Below the pieces are notes generated by a model. The model saw only the letters and a program-made list of their open reading frames with translations. It was not told the DNA's origin and ran no database searches. From a bacterium (Candidatus Blackallbacteria) CG13_big_fil_rev_8_21_14_2_50_49_14 (GTDB taxonomy: Bacteria > Cyanobacteriota > Sericytochromatia > UBA7694): a stretch of DNA of 64,000 nucleotides. The stretch's first letter is position 1. Each line of letters opens with the position of its first letter. Where the stretch lies: NCBI GenBank assembly GCA_002783405.1, contig PFGG01000070.1:1-64000 (forward strand). Direction: 5' to 3'. The position numbers and the translations under genes were made by a program. Shown here piece by piece: positions 15,896 through 24,812 of this stretch.

Positions 15896-17224
15896 TTAGC
15901 TCCTTACAAGCGTATTTACAGGGTTAATCGCAGTGGTATAGACCGGGTCATGGGCTTCGCCCCAGGCCAAGGCCCGTACCGCCAAAAGCTTCAACTCCTG
16001 GCGGGAAAACCAGCTGCCCTCGGCAGCCAAATCAAAGCCAATTTTCTCAGCCAGACTGAGCATTTCTTCAGCTCTGAAGAACTCGCACAAACTGGCAAAG
16101 ACATCCTCAATCTGAGGCACAATCTGTTTTTCAATCGCCAAAGACTGTCCCACGGGAGAATCCTGGGCACTGAGTACCTGGGGATAGGTCTCAAAGCCCC
16201 AGCCAAAGCGCTGGATCATTTCATGGGAAAGACTGTGCATCCAATTATTGCCAGAGGTGGCTTCATTCAAGAGCAAAATACGGCCTTTGCTGGCCTCAAT
16301 CAAGGGCTGCATATCTTCCCAAGGTGCGGGTTTCAGGGTGCGTAAATCCATAACAGCCAATTCCCGACCCGTCAAAAAGCTCAGGGTTTGAGCGGCTTTC
16401 CAAGCCATGGGAATCAGACGGCCATGAGAAAACACCACGCCATGATCACCGGCCCGCAGCAAACGGGCCTTGCCCAGACGGTCCTCAGGAATCACCAGAC
16501 CTTCGGGCCATTGCTGTATCCAGGAGCCATCGCGCTGATCCTGGGGAGAGGTCGTATAGGCCAGCCATTGGGTACGGGCATTGGGATTGCTGGCCAGGCT
16601 TGAAGGCTGTTCCATCAGCTCTTTTTCGCCGGGCAACAGGGCAAAACCTGGCAGTTCCAAATGCGCAAGGCCCTTGGTTGTGGCTGAATCGGTGGGAAAG
16701 CCAGCATGGGCTCGGGGATACATAAAATGTACAGGGTTGGGATCTTGGATGGCCGCCACCAAAAGGGTGGCCGCATCATAGGGATTGGAAACCGAGACCA
16801 CTTTCCAACCCGGCAGGCCGACCATTTCATTCTCTACGGTCTGGGAGTGGTACATCGCCCCTTTGCCGCTCAATGCGCCATAGGCGGTCATAATCACCAG
16901 GGGCATGGGCACACGCCCCCCGCTTGACCAGCAGGTTTCCCCAATAATTTTGAGAATATCATAGGTATTGTGCTGGTAATCTGCAAATTGCATGACCCCC
17001 ACAGCGGGTTGCTTGAGAAAAGCGGCAGCGTAGGGTATCCAGGCCGCAGAACGTTCATTGAGCATGGTATTGTGGGCAAAGGGCAAACCTTGCGTTTCCG
17101 CCAAAACCCCGCCCTTGGCACCGGGGCCAACGCCCTCGTTATCCTGCCCCCAAACCCCTGAGGTCAGCCAGCCCTGACGCTCGCAATGCAAAAGCGCCAA
17201 TCGGACCGCGTCTTTGATTTTCAT
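15896..17224 (-). CDS. 2-oxoacid dehydrogenase E1-beta-like / transketolase-type protein
   Basis: 442 residues with SD GGAGG before ATG 17224. The N-terminal half has the pyrimidine-binding transketolase fold: FAHNTMLNERSAAWIPYAAA, FADYQHNTYDIL, then MTAYGALSGKGAMYHSQTVE. The C-terminal half has the transketolase C-domain pattern (RAGDHGVVFSHGRLIPMA). E1-beta subunits are usually near 330 residues; this one is about 100 longer, mostly in the linker (PLPGEKELMEQP-like region) and C-terminus. No E1-alpha, E2 or E3 gene is nearby, so the partner and substrate are unknown. It was probably cotranscribed with the enoyl-CoA hydratase before the miniature element inserted at its stop codon. Confidence 0.85.
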   Translation of the reverse strand: MKIKDAVRLALLHCERQGWLTSGVWGQDNEGVGPGAKGGVLAETQGLPFAHNTMLNERSAAWIPYAAAFLKQPAVGVMQFADYQHNTYDILKIIGETCWSSGGRVPMPLVIMTAYGALSGKGAMYHSQTVENEMVGLPGWKVVSVSNPYDAATLLVAAIQDPNPVHFMYPRAHAGFPTDSATTKGLAHLELPGFALLPGEKELMEQPSSLASNPNARTQWLAYTTSPQDQRDGSWIQQWPEGLVIPEDRLGKARLLRAGDHGVVFSHGRLIPMAWKAAQTLSFLTGRELAVMDLRTLKPAPWEDMQPLIEASKGRILLLNEATSGNNWMHSLSHEMIQRFGWGFETYPQVLSAQDSPVGQSLAIEKQIVPQIEDVFASLCEFFRAEEMLSLAEKIGFDLAAEGSWFSRQELKLLAVRALAWGEAHDPVYTTAINPVNTLVRS

Positions 17225-17402
17225 GGTAAAAACCTCCGCTTAGAAGCCGGTAAAGCAAGAGAGAATCAGGCCATCCCAGCGTGCGTACAGTATAGCACGG
17301 AGGCCTGTTCTGGCAGGCGTGACAGGTGAACCACCCCTTGAAATCACGTTGAATTCATGGCATGATCCTTTTTTCTGACCTGATGCGCAAAGAGAGGCCC
17401 CC

Positions 17403-18560
17403 ATGAAATCAAAACACAAAGCAACCAGAATTCAGCTTTTGCTCAGCGCGCTCTTTTTAGGTATAAGCACCTTCTCAGCCAACTCTGCTCCCCGTGCCTA
17501 TTCAGATTTGCGCCAGCTCAATTTTACCAACCTCAAAGCCAATCAAAGCATCAGCCTGGAACTGAAACCCGGCGATCATTCCCTGCTATTTTACGCCCGC
17601 AGCCCCAAAAAAGACAAAACCCTCACCCTGCTTGAAATCAAAGGCCCCCAAGACAAATTGCTCTATCGCTATGATCCTGAAGACGAAACCATCGAAGGCG
17701 ATGTACTTCAGGAAGGGCTCTATAATGATGGCGAAATCAGCCTTTACTTGCCCATGGCACCCCAACACGCTCTGGAACCCGGAAAATATACGCTCAAACT
17801 TTTATCTGAAGCCCCTCTCCAGGAAGCCGGGGCGATTATTCGCTCGGGCTCTCTTCAAGCCAAACAGGCCATTGATATGACCTTTTGGGTTTTAACCAGC
17901 AAAAAATCCTTGCACAAACCGCAAAACTATCAAAAATATGTCCAGGAAATGCGCAATAAGATTGGCCCCATGCTCAAACCCCATGGCTTGGAATTGGGAA
18001 AAATGAATGTCAGGATCGGCACGCCGGACATGATCCGGGCCTACTCCACCCTGCAACCGGATGACGATGAAAAACTGCATTCAGATATTTGTCAGGCACT
18101 CGCCAATCAAACCGAAAACTACCGCCAGTTGAATGTCGCCATTTTAGATGAGATCAAGCGCAGTCCCAGTGGAATCAAAAAAGACGAAGGCGAGTATCTG
18201 GGTTTTTCACCCGGTCTGCCCGGCATGTTGCCGATGCGGAACGCACTCTGGTCATGCGTATTAATGGCCTATGATGAGTCTGACCCCTATCAGCCCGGCA
18301 CACTTTGGCATGAAGGCTCGCATTTTATGAGCCTGGCGCATACCAGCGAAGAAGATGGTGAAAGTTTTGATCAACTCAGCGATACCCCCGAATGCCCCGC
18401 CAAAAAATTTGATAAGGACAAAAATGGACTGGTCGATTCAGAGGAATGCGCCCAACAGGATGCCCAAAACTATATGTTTTGGGAGGGGGACGCCACCCAA
18501 ATGACCGCCCAACAGGCTTGGGTGCTCAAGCGGCATCCCCTGTTTTATCCCGCCAACTGA
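17403..18560 (+). CDS. Secreted zinc metalloprotease-like protein with EF-hand loop
   Basis: 385 residues with an N-terminal signal peptide ending near ANSAPRA. Near residue 302 the motif HEGSHFMSLAHTSE matches HExxHxxxLxH, the zinc-binding pattern of metzincin proteases, with catalytic Glu and a third His ligand. Residues around 338-350 read DKDKNGLVDSEE, a good calcium-binding EF-hand loop. The first 140 residues look like a beta-rich prepeptidase-type domain (SISLELKPGDHSLLFYARS). This suggests an exported protease, possibly calcium stabilised. It stands alone, with an RBS-like GAGAGG before the ATG. Confidence 0.75.
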   Translation: MKSKHKATRIQLLLSALFLGISTFSANSAPRAYSDLRQLNFTNLKANQSISLELKPGDHSLLFYARSPKKDKTLTLLEIKGPQDKLLYRYDPEDETIEGDVLQEGLYNDGEISLYLPMAPQHALEPGKYTLKLLSEAPLQEAGAIIRSGSLQAKQAIDMTFWVLTSKKSLHKPQNYQKYVQEMRNKIGPMLKPHGLELGKMNVRIGTPDMIRAYSTLQPDDDEKLHSDICQALANQTENYRQLNVAILDEIKRSPSGIKKDEGEYLGFSPGLPGMLPMRNALWSCVLMAYDESDPYQPGTLWHEGSHFMSLAHTSEEDGESFDQLSDTPECPAKKFDKDKNGLVDSEECAQQDAQNYMFWEGDATQMTAQQAWVLKRHPLFYPAN

Positions 18561-18573
18561 ACCTAAACGCCGC

Positions 18574-18864
18574 TCAGTTCTTTTCGGGGGTACTGTAATA
18601 GTTTTCAATCCGCTTGCGGTAACTGAAAACCCGGGACAAGCCAATTGCACCGATCACAATGCCGATCGTAGGCAGAAGAACGCTGAGTAAAATAAAGGTC
18701 ATTTCATCAGGAAAGAGCTTACCCAGGGTAATACCGGCCAAAATAGAAGCCAGGGAAGTCCGGGCATAGGCCAGGGCCGTGCGTTCATTGGCAAGATGGG
18801 TTCGATCCAGGGCCAAACAGTCTGTCAGACTGAGTTCCCCATATTCAGAAGGTTTTTTTGACAT
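18574..18864 (-). CDS. DUF202 membrane protein
   Basis: 96 residues. DRTHLANERTALAYARTSLA is the signature of the DUF202 (YidH-like) family, followed by two hydrophobic helices (ILAGITLGKLF and ILLSVLLPTIGIVIGAIGL). It is a small inner-membrane protein of unknown role. The ATG lies 4 nt after the stop of the methyltransferase gene, so it is the last gene of a four-gene minus-strand operon. Confidence 0.9.
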   Translation of the reverse strand: MSKKPSEYGELSLTDCLALDRTHLANERTALAYARTSLASILAGITLGKLFPDEMTFILLSVLLPTIGIVIGAIGLSRVFSYRKRIENYYSTPEKN

Positions 18865-18868
18865 ACAA

Positions 18869-19876
18869 TCAGGCTACTTTCATCAGGGCTATTTTCAGAG
18901 GGGGCTGTCCATCCCGCGAGGGGAAATCCGCCTCAGGCAGAAGCCATTCCAAAGACGCCAGTGGCCGGCCAGCCTTTTCAGCACAGCGCCACAAAACCGC
19001 TTCCCAGGCCTCACGCGAGACATCTGCCACATTGTTGGTACAGAGCAGCGTTCCCCCTGAACGGGTGGCCAACAGAGCGGGTTTAAACACACTGGGATAA
19101 TCTCTCACCAAATCCACGGTGCCAAAAGGACTTTTGGCCCAACGTGGCGGATCCAGGCAGACAAAATCAAACTGGCGGGGTTCAAAATGCAGATAAGATC
19201 GGGGTTTTTGCCCCTTCTGACGGCGAAAACTGACCGGCAGACCGGCCCATTGTTTCACGGCTGTAAAAAAATCACTCTGCACAAAATGCAGGTTTTCAGC
19301 AGGCAAATGATTGAGGCGCGCATTCTCGCGGCCCACCGCCAGATTGCGGGCGGCAAAATCCACATTCCAGACCTCACGGGCCCCCCCCATGGTAGCGCAT
19401 AAGCCCAAACCACAGGTATAGGCAAAGAGATTCAAAACCTCCAGGCCAGCTGCATATTCACGCACATAGCGTCGCCCCACGCGCAGATCGAGAAAGAGCA
19501 AAGGATCTTGGCCCGCATGCTTGCCCTGCACACGGTAACGTACGCCCATTTCCCGGCAGGTCAAGGGGTTTGTCTCAGCCACAGGATCCTGGCGGCGGGA
19601 ATGGGGAGCACTGCGATCGTTATAGACCACTTCCTGGACTTCAAAATGGGTGGCGCTGACCATTTCAATCGTGGCCAACTGTTCAGGGCTTAAGCCCTGG
19701 TGAAAAGTTTGAATCAGCAGTTGTGGCCCATAGCGATCCACCGTCAAACCCGGAGCCCCTTCATTGCTGCCTGAAAACAAGCGGTAACAGTCGGTCTGAT
19801 CTTTTTCAAGAAAAGCAAAAAGATCGCGGCGTTTCTGCAAAGCAATTTCTAAAGCGGACCGCAAATCAGAGGGCAT
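18869..19876 (-). CDS. RlmI-like class I SAM RNA methyltransferase
   Basis: 335 residues. GAPGLTVDRYGPQLLIQ is the hallmark of the RlmI/YccW rRNA cytosine-C5 methyltransferase group. VLNLFAYTCGLGLCATMGGA forms the SAM site and LDPPRWAKSPFG the catalytic PP motif. The N-terminal PUA domain of RlmI looks missing or strongly shortened, since the enzyme-specific region begins within the first 40 residues. The start ATG overlaps the stop of the ABC permease gene region (TAAATG). Target RNA is not certain. Confidence 0.85.
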   Translation of the reverse strand: MPSDLRSALEIALQKRRDLFAFLEKDQTDCYRLFSGSNEGAPGLTVDRYGPQLLIQTFHQGLSPEQLATIEMVSATHFEVQEVVYNDRSAPHSRRQDPVAETNPLTCREMGVRYRVQGKHAGQDPLLFLDLRVGRRYVREYAAGLEVLNLFAYTCGLGLCATMGGAREVWNVDFAARNLAVGRENARLNHLPAENLHFVQSDFFTAVKQWAGLPVSFRRQKGQKPRSYLHFEPRQFDFVCLDPPRWAKSPFGTVDLVRDYPSVFKPALLATRSGGTLLCTNNVADVSREAWEAVLWRCAEKAGRPLASLEWLLPEADFPSRDGQPPLKIALMKVA

Positions 19877-20650
19877 TTAAAGATCCCGCCAATGCAACCA
19901 GCCCCAGGAAGCCACGACCATCAGCACCATATAGCCCAAGGCAATCAGAATTGTCTGAAGTTCAACCGTTCGGGTCACGCCCAGACCCAGCAGCGCGGGC
20001 AGAGGATTGGGTATCAACTCGGAAATAATTTTCATGGGCAGATACTCTCCCCAGCCCTGGGGCAGAATCCGGTAGTGCAGCACAGGCTCGATCACCAGCG
20101 AATAAAACAGATAGACAATGATCGTCAGACCCTGTTTCTGCACCAAGAGACTCAAAAACAGCGCAAAGATCAAGGTGGCATAACACTGCAGAAAAAAGAG
20201 CGCGAGGTAGTTGATCTTATCAAAGGCTGTTGCAGGGTCAAAACCATTGCCATAGGCCAATCCACAGCCAAAAGCAACCACTGCCACCAGTAGGGTTGAA
20301 ACCAGGGTAAAGAGCAAGAGCAGCAAAAGCTTGCCAATCAGCACCTCACTCCGGCTCAGACCATCGATAATATTCTGGCGCAGGGTGCGAAACTGAAACT
20401 CATTGGTCACCAACAGAATCACAAAGAAATAGAGCAAAAGGTTGAACCAGCTCGCCATATAGGCGGCATGGTGCCAGACATCGGGAAAAAGATAAAAATT
20501 CAGCCCGATACTGGTTTTCGCCCCCACTTCAATCTTGAAATTGGCCATGCTGATAAACAGCAGGGGCATGAGCACCAAATAAGCCAGGGCCGAAATCCAA
20601 AAGGCCCGGTACCAGACAATCTTACGCAGTTCAATGCTGAGCAGGCGCAT
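19877..20650 (-). CDS. ABC-2 type transporter permease
   Basis: About 257 residues with six hydrophobic segments, starting MRLLSIELRKIVWYRAFWIS. The start at 20650 is preferred because GAGGAGG lies 6 nt upstream; ATG 20656 abuts that SD. The mid-protein stretch FRTLRQNIIDGLSRSEVLIGK is typical of ABC-2 permeases. The gene overlaps the 3' end of the ATPase gene, so the two form an exporter whose cargo is unknown. Confidence 0.9.
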   Translation of the reverse strand: MRLLSIELRKIVWYRAFWISALAYLVLMPLLFISMANFKIEVGAKTSIGLNFYLFPDVWHHAAYMASWFNLLLYFFVILLVTNEFQFRTLRQNIIDGLSRSEVLIGKLLLLLLFTLVSTLLVAVVAFGCGLAYGNGFDPATAFDKINYLALFFLQCYATLIFALFLSLLVQKQGLTIIVYLFYSLVIEPVLHYRILPQGWGEYLPMKIISELIPNPLPALLGLGVTRTVELQTILIALGYMVLMVVASWGWLHWRDL

Positions 20651-21548
20651 GGGCATCCTCCTCGCGGATCAGATTCAGAAAACCGCTTTCAAGGCTGGGT
20701 TTTTCGAGCGAAAGATGGCTAAGGGCCACCCCCTGCTCCATAAACCAACGGTTAATCTGAGCGGGTTCTTGCCCAGACTCCAGAATCAGCTCCAGCCGAC
20801 CGGCCTGTTGCGTAAGCTCCTGAACCCCAGGGCACTGACTCGCCAGGGTCTGCAAAGCGGCAAGATCATCACTGGCAATTTTCAAACGCGGAGCCGTACT
20901 GAGTACGCTTTCAAGCGGCCCTGCTGCCAAGCGGCGTCCCTGTTTCAGCACCGCCACATGAGAGCAGACCTTTTCAACCTCGTCGAGAATATGGCTGGCC
21001 ATGATAATGGTCTTGCCCGTCTGCGCGGTTTTTTTGATCACCTCACGCACATCGGCAATCCCTTGGGGATCGAGGCCATTGGTGGGTTCATCAAGAATCA
21101 GAACCTCAGGGTCTGAAAGCAGTGCCGAGGCCACCGCCAGGCGCTGACGCATGCCCAGCGAATAGCCACTGATCGGGTCTTTGGCACGTTTGGCCAACTC
21201 TACCAGATCGAGTACTTCGGCAATCCGCTCCTGCCCATGGCCTTTGATCGCCGCAACAATCTCAAGATTGCGCTGGGCCGAAAGATAGGTATAAAAATTG
21301 GGAGTTTCGAGCAGGGTGCCCACGCGGCGGCGGGCCTGGGCCGTGGGCTTTGTACCAAACCAAAGGTATTCACCGGTGGTCGGTTTGAGCACCCCCAGCA
21401 CAATGCCCAGGGTCGTGGTTTTGCCACTGCCATTGGGCCCGAGAATGCCCCAGGTGGTGCCGCTTTCAATTTGCAGGTTCAAATCCTGCAAAGCCTGCAA
21501 GCGGCCATAGCGTTTAGAGAGTGAAAAAATTTCTAGAATAGATGACAT
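20631..21548 (-). CDS. ABC transporter ATP-binding protein
   Basis: About 305 residues from ATG 21548 (SSILEIFSLSKRYG); a longer open frame to 21623 is unlikely coding. Walker A is GPNGSGKTTT, the signature region is SGYSLGMRQRLAVA, Walker B is VLILDEPTNGLD and the switch His is in MASHILDEVEKV. The C-terminal ~90 residues are the usual DrrA/NatA-type extension. It powers the ABC-2 permease encoded next. Order on the minus strand is ATPase, permease, RNA methyltransferase, DUF202. Confidence 0.94.
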   Translation of the reverse strand: MSSILEIFSLSKRYGRLQALQDLNLQIESGTTWGILGPNGSGKTTTLGIVLGVLKPTTGEYLWFGTKPTAQARRRVGTLLETPNFYTYLSAQRNLEIVAAIKGHGQERIAEVLDLVELAKRAKDPISGYSLGMRQRLAVASALLSDPEVLILDEPTNGLDPQGIADVREVIKKTAQTGKTIIMASHILDEVEKVCSHVAVLKQGRRLAAGPLESVLSTAPRLKIASDDLAALQTLASQCPGVQELTQQAGRLELILESGQEPAQINRWFMEQGVALSHLSLEKPSLESGFLNLIREEDAHAPAQH

Positions 21549-21649
21549 ACGAGGTATTGTAACCTGAGCACAAGAACGAAACCAAATAAAGCACAAACAC
21601 GCCTGCGCTCTGAACCCCATCAAAATTTAGCGTGTTCGCAAAAAACCGT

Positions 21650-22120
21650 TCACGCCAAGGCTGACAGACTGAAACTTTCCCACTCTTTGTTCTGGGGCAC
21701 CTCTTGAGGCACGGTATACAATTCCACGGGATTTCCAGCCGGATCGATCAGAGAAACACTCCAATAACCTTCTAAATGCCAGCTCGGTTTGCGCTCAAGC
21801 TTGACCACCTCGGTATGCTTGAGACGATAAAGCAAGCCCAAATACAGCGCTTCGGGCACAGGAATCGACCACAGACTGGGAATATCCAAATAATCGTGTT
21901 TGGCCGTTCCCTGAACCGTTGTGTTTTGGCTCTGACAGAACATAATCTCTGTCTGGCCCAATTGAAATACCACATAGGTTTTGTCTTTACTGATCTTTTC
22001 TTCAAGCCCCAGTAAATAACCATAAAAATAACGGATCGTATCAATACTGGTGCACAAAACCGTTGAAATATCCAAAACTTCTGTGGCATGAATGGGGTGC
22101 CGGGATTCGTGTTGAGACAT
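21650..22120 (-). CDS. Glyoxalase/VOC superfamily protein
   Basis: 156 residues, SD GAGGG before ATG 22120. Two paired beta-alpha-beta-beta-beta modules are suggested by VLDISTVLCTSIDTIRYFYG near the start and YWSVSLIDPAGNPVELY near the end, the usual VOC opening and closing motifs. The final Glu in PVELY is the usual metal ligand. The partner His is not obvious, so metal binding is uncertain. Substrate unknown. Confidence 0.8.
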   Translation of the reverse strand: MSQHESRHPIHATEVLDISTVLCTSIDTIRYFYGYLLGLEEKISKDKTYVVFQLGQTEIMFCQSQNTTVQGTAKHDYLDIPSLWSIPVPEALYLGLLYRLKHTEVVKLERKPSWHLEGYWSVSLIDPAGNPVELYTVPQEVPQNKEWESFSLSALA

Positions 22121-22341
22121 GATCAGCCCTCTTCAAAAAGATTACTCTGCTTGTCTTTTTATTCCCAGTTCTCAACACTTATTTGCGTATTTGTGAGCGA
22201 TTTTACAAAAGATTTAATACAGTTTTGATCTCCGGGCAATACACTTAATACAAAGTTTTCAATCCAGACGCAGCAGGCGATCTTGTCAGAAGCCGCCCAA
22301 ACCTGAAACAATACCCATAGTTCAGAGGAAAAAAAAAGACC

Positions 22342-23313
22342 ATGCAAGATTTGCCAAAAGCCGGTCAGGCTCAATGGAATGAAAAAATACTCACACAAGC
22401 CATTCAAATGTGGGGAGCTCAAGAAGCCACTCTAAGCCCCCTCTCTGATCCCAGCCATTTTCTCTATTTGGTGGAAACACCGGCACAAAAATGGGTGCTG
22501 CGCTTCAGCCATCAAAGCCAAACCAGCCCGACCTGGCTTCAGGCAGAAAATGCCTGGCTTCAAGCCCTTCGACAGGAGCAACTGGAGGTTCCTCTGCCCC
22601 AGCCTTCTTCTGCAGGACATGGGTTTGAAAAAATTGAGGAATTCTTTGTTTCAGCCTTTGTCTGGGCAGAGGGTGAACAGCACCCCTTTTATCAGGAAGA
22701 AGCCTGGGGCATTCAGCAGCTCTTTGAGCTTGGCCGCCTATTGGCCCGTCTGCACAATCAGGCAGACGGGTTTCGGCCCCCTGAAGCAGAAAAACGACCC
22801 GAATGGTTTGAGAATCATCCGATTCTCGAGCGCAGCGATTGGGCCCCGCCCGAACAGAATTTGTGCGCAACCTTTGAAAACCTGCACCAGGAATGCCTGA
22901 ACTGGTCTCAAGAACCTGCTGTTTGGGGGCTAATTCACGCCAATATTGGCCCCATGAATCTGGCGATTCGTGAAAATGGCAGTTTTACCCTGCTGAATTT
23001 TGATCAGTCTGCTTACCACTGGTACAGCGGCGATCTTGCCGCCCTGCTCTTTCACTATCTGCTGGTGAAATCGGCACGAAACCGGCGGATTTTTAGCACC
23101 AAGTTTTTGCAATGCCTGCTGGCAGGCTACCGCCAAGAGCGTCCCTTTGACCTGCTCTGGGAAAAAAGAATTCCCCTGCTCTTGAAACTTCACAGTCTTT
23201 GGTTTTATCTCTCCAATGCTGCCCGTTTACAGGCCAACTATGGCCCGCTTACAGAAGAGGTGCGTCAAGCCATGCAAGCCCATTTTCTGGTTTACCAGGG
23301 CCTAACAGACTAA
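22342..23313 (+). CDS. Aminoglycoside-phosphotransferase-fold protein, pseudokinase-like
   Basis: 323 residues; GAGG lies upstream of the ATG. The order of elements follows the APH/choline-kinase fold: a small N-lobe (HFLYLVETPAQKWVLRFSH), a hinge, then GLIHANIGPMNL in place of the Brenner motif HGDxxxxN, and LLNFDQSAYHW in place of the metal-binding DFD. Both aspartates needed for phosphotransfer are changed to Asn (about residues 200 and 219). It may therefore bind a nucleotide or metabolite without catalysis, or be a decayed enzyme. It is a single gene with its own upstream gap. Confidence 0.75.
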   Translation: MQDLPKAGQAQWNEKILTQAIQMWGAQEATLSPLSDPSHFLYLVETPAQKWVLRFSHQSQTSPTWLQAENAWLQALRQEQLEVPLPQPSSAGHGFEKIEEFFVSAFVWAEGEQHPFYQEEAWGIQQLFELGRLLARLHNQADGFRPPEAEKRPEWFENHPILERSDWAPPEQNLCATFENLHQECLNWSQEPAVWGLIHANIGPMNLAIRENGSFTLLNFDQSAYHWYSGDLAALLFHYLLVKSARNRRIFSTKFLQCLLAGYRQERPFDLLWEKRIPLLLKLHSLWFYLSNAARLQANYGPLTEEVRQAMQAHFLVYQGLTD

Positions 23314-23340
23314 AAAAGCGGCTGGAGATTCCAGCCGCTT
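23312..23340 (-). terminator. Rho-independent terminator for the SOD gene
   Basis: A perfect 11-bp stem (23316-23326 with 23330-23340, loop GAT) is followed on the minus strand by six U. It lies 17 nt after the SOD stop and abuts the stop of the convergent pseudokinase gene. Confidence 0.9.
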
Positions 23341-23357
23341 CAATCAGAAAGTAAAAA

Positions 23358-23969
23358 TTAGCCTTGGGCTTGTGCGAAGCGCTCGGCCACTTTTTGCCAA
23401 TTGATCACGTTCCAAAAAGCTTTGACCCATTCAGGACGGGCATTGCGATATTTCAGGTAATAGGCATGCTCCCAGACATCCACTGTCAGCAGGGGAACCT
23501 GGCCCAGAGAGACAGGACAAATCTGATCATGGGTATCGGTGATTGCAAGTTTGCCATCGGCGGTTTGCACCAACCAGGCCCAACCAGAGCCGAAATGACC
23601 AACCGCTTTATTGCTGAAAGCTTCTTTAAAAGCATCAAAGGAGCCAAACTGGGCATCCAATGCAGCCGCTAAATCACCCGTGGGCTGTCCGCCTCCATTG
23701 GGCCCCATCGATTCCCAGAAAAAGGTGTGGTTGTAATAGCCCCCACCATGGTTGATCACGGGATTGCGTTTGTCGGCAGGAATACTGTCCAGACTGCTGA
23801 GAATTTCCAAAACGGATTTGCCTTCGAGGCCCGCATTTTGTACAGCTTCATTGAACTTGGTGGTATAGGTCTGGTGGTGCTTGCTGTGGTGAATTTCGAG
23901 GGTTTCACGATCATAATAGGGCTCAAGCGCATCATAGGCATAGGGCAGAGCAGGTAATTCAAAAGCCAT
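23358..23969 (-). CDS. sod: Iron/manganese superoxide dismutase
   Basis: 203 residues, full length for the family. It converts superoxide to hydrogen peroxide and oxygen in the cytoplasm. Metal ligands are visible: His27 in EIHHSKHH, a His in YYNHTFFWESMGP, and the Asp and His of LTVDVWEHAYYL. GPNGGG and SGWAWLV are further signatures. Mn or Fe preference is not certain from motifs. It lies just downstream of the peroxiredoxin gene, on the same strand but behind a terminator, so the two neighbours cover successive steps of oxidant removal. Confidence 0.97.
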   Translation of the reverse strand: MAFELPALPYAYDALEPYYDRETLEIHHSKHHQTYTTKFNEAVQNAGLEGKSVLEILSSLDSIPADKRNPVINHGGGYYNHTFFWESMGPNGGGQPTGDLAAALDAQFGSFDAFKEAFSNKAVGHFGSGWAWLVQTADGKLAITDTHDQICPVSLGQVPLLTVDVWEHAYYLKYRNARPEWVKAFWNVINWQKVAERFAQAQG

Positions 23970-24002
23970 TCTATTTTCTCCTTGAGATAGTTGCTAGAAA
24001 TA

Positions 24003-24045
24003 TTAAAAACTGCGGCAAGCTATCAGAATAGCTCAGCCGCAGTTT
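24003..24045 (-). terminator. Rho-independent terminator for the peroxiredoxin gene
   Basis: The stem AAACTGCGGC (24007-24016) pairs with GCCGCAGTTT (24036-24045), with an inner AGCTAT/ATAGCT stem. On the minus strand a U-run follows. It separates peroxiredoxin from SOD transcription. Confidence 0.85.
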
Positions 24046-24054
24046 ATGCAGGAA

Positions 24055-24639
24055 TTAGTTGCCGCCGAAGTAGGTTTTCAGACCATCTTGGGTAGCTTTC
24101 ATGGCCTTTTCGCCTTCATGCCAGTTGGCAGGGCAAACTTCACCATGTTTTTCGGTATACTGCAGGGCTTCAACCATGCGCAGGGCTTCATCGATATTCC
24201 GGCCCAAGGGCAGGTTATTGACCACAGAGTGCTGAACCACACCCTTCTGATCAATCAGGAAAAGACCACGCAGGGCCACACCAGCATCTTCAACCAAAAC
24301 ATCATAATCACGGGCAATGGTTTTGTTGAAGTCTGCAACCAGGGGATATTCTACACCCTGAATACCACCCACAGCTTTGGGGGTATTGAGCCAAGCCAGG
24401 TGAGAGAAGTGAGAATCGGTGGAAACACCCACAACTTCTGTATTGCGTTCAGCAAAAGCACTCAGCTTGTCCTGAAAGGCATGAATTTCAGTAGGGCAAA
24501 CGAAGGTGAAATCGAGGGGATAGAAAAACAGAACAACATATTTGCCCTGCAAACTTGAAAGTTTGAATTCATTGACGATTTCGCCTTTTACAACAGCTTT
24601 AGCGCTAAAATCAGGCGCTTTCTTACCAACTAAAGACAT
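24055..24639 (-). CDS. 2-Cys peroxiredoxin (AhpC/TSA family)
   Basis: About 194 residues from ATG 24639 (SLVGKKAPDFSAKAV), with GGAGG 8 nt upstream. A longer open frame to 24690 is not supported by an SD. The peroxidatic Cys is in FYPLDFTFVCPTE and the resolving Cys in GEVCPANWHEGEKAM, the typical 2-Cys Prx pair. It reduces hydrogen peroxide and organic peroxides in the cytoplasm using a thioredoxin-type donor. It is followed by its own terminator and then by SOD. Confidence 0.96.
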   Translation of the reverse strand: MSLVGKKAPDFSAKAVVKGEIVNEFKLSSLQGKYVVLFFYPLDFTFVCPTEIHAFQDKLSAFAERNTEVVGVSTDSHFSHLAWLNTPKAVGGIQGVEYPLVADFNKTIARDYDVLVEDAGVALRGLFLIDQKGVVQHSVVNNLPLGRNIDEALRMVEALQYTEKHGEVCPANWHEGEKAMKATQDGLKTYFGGN

Positions 24640-24812
24640 AGGATGAACCTCCAACTGATTCCGATAATTTTCTTGGAATTTTGAGATCAAGTCTTAATTC
24701 CGACATCGTACTCCGAATTATAGCATATCCCCAGGGGAGTGCCTATGCGAGCAAGGCGGGATTTGAGCCTCTGGTAATACAAAGATCCGATAACAGTCAT
24801 TGGTAAAACTTA

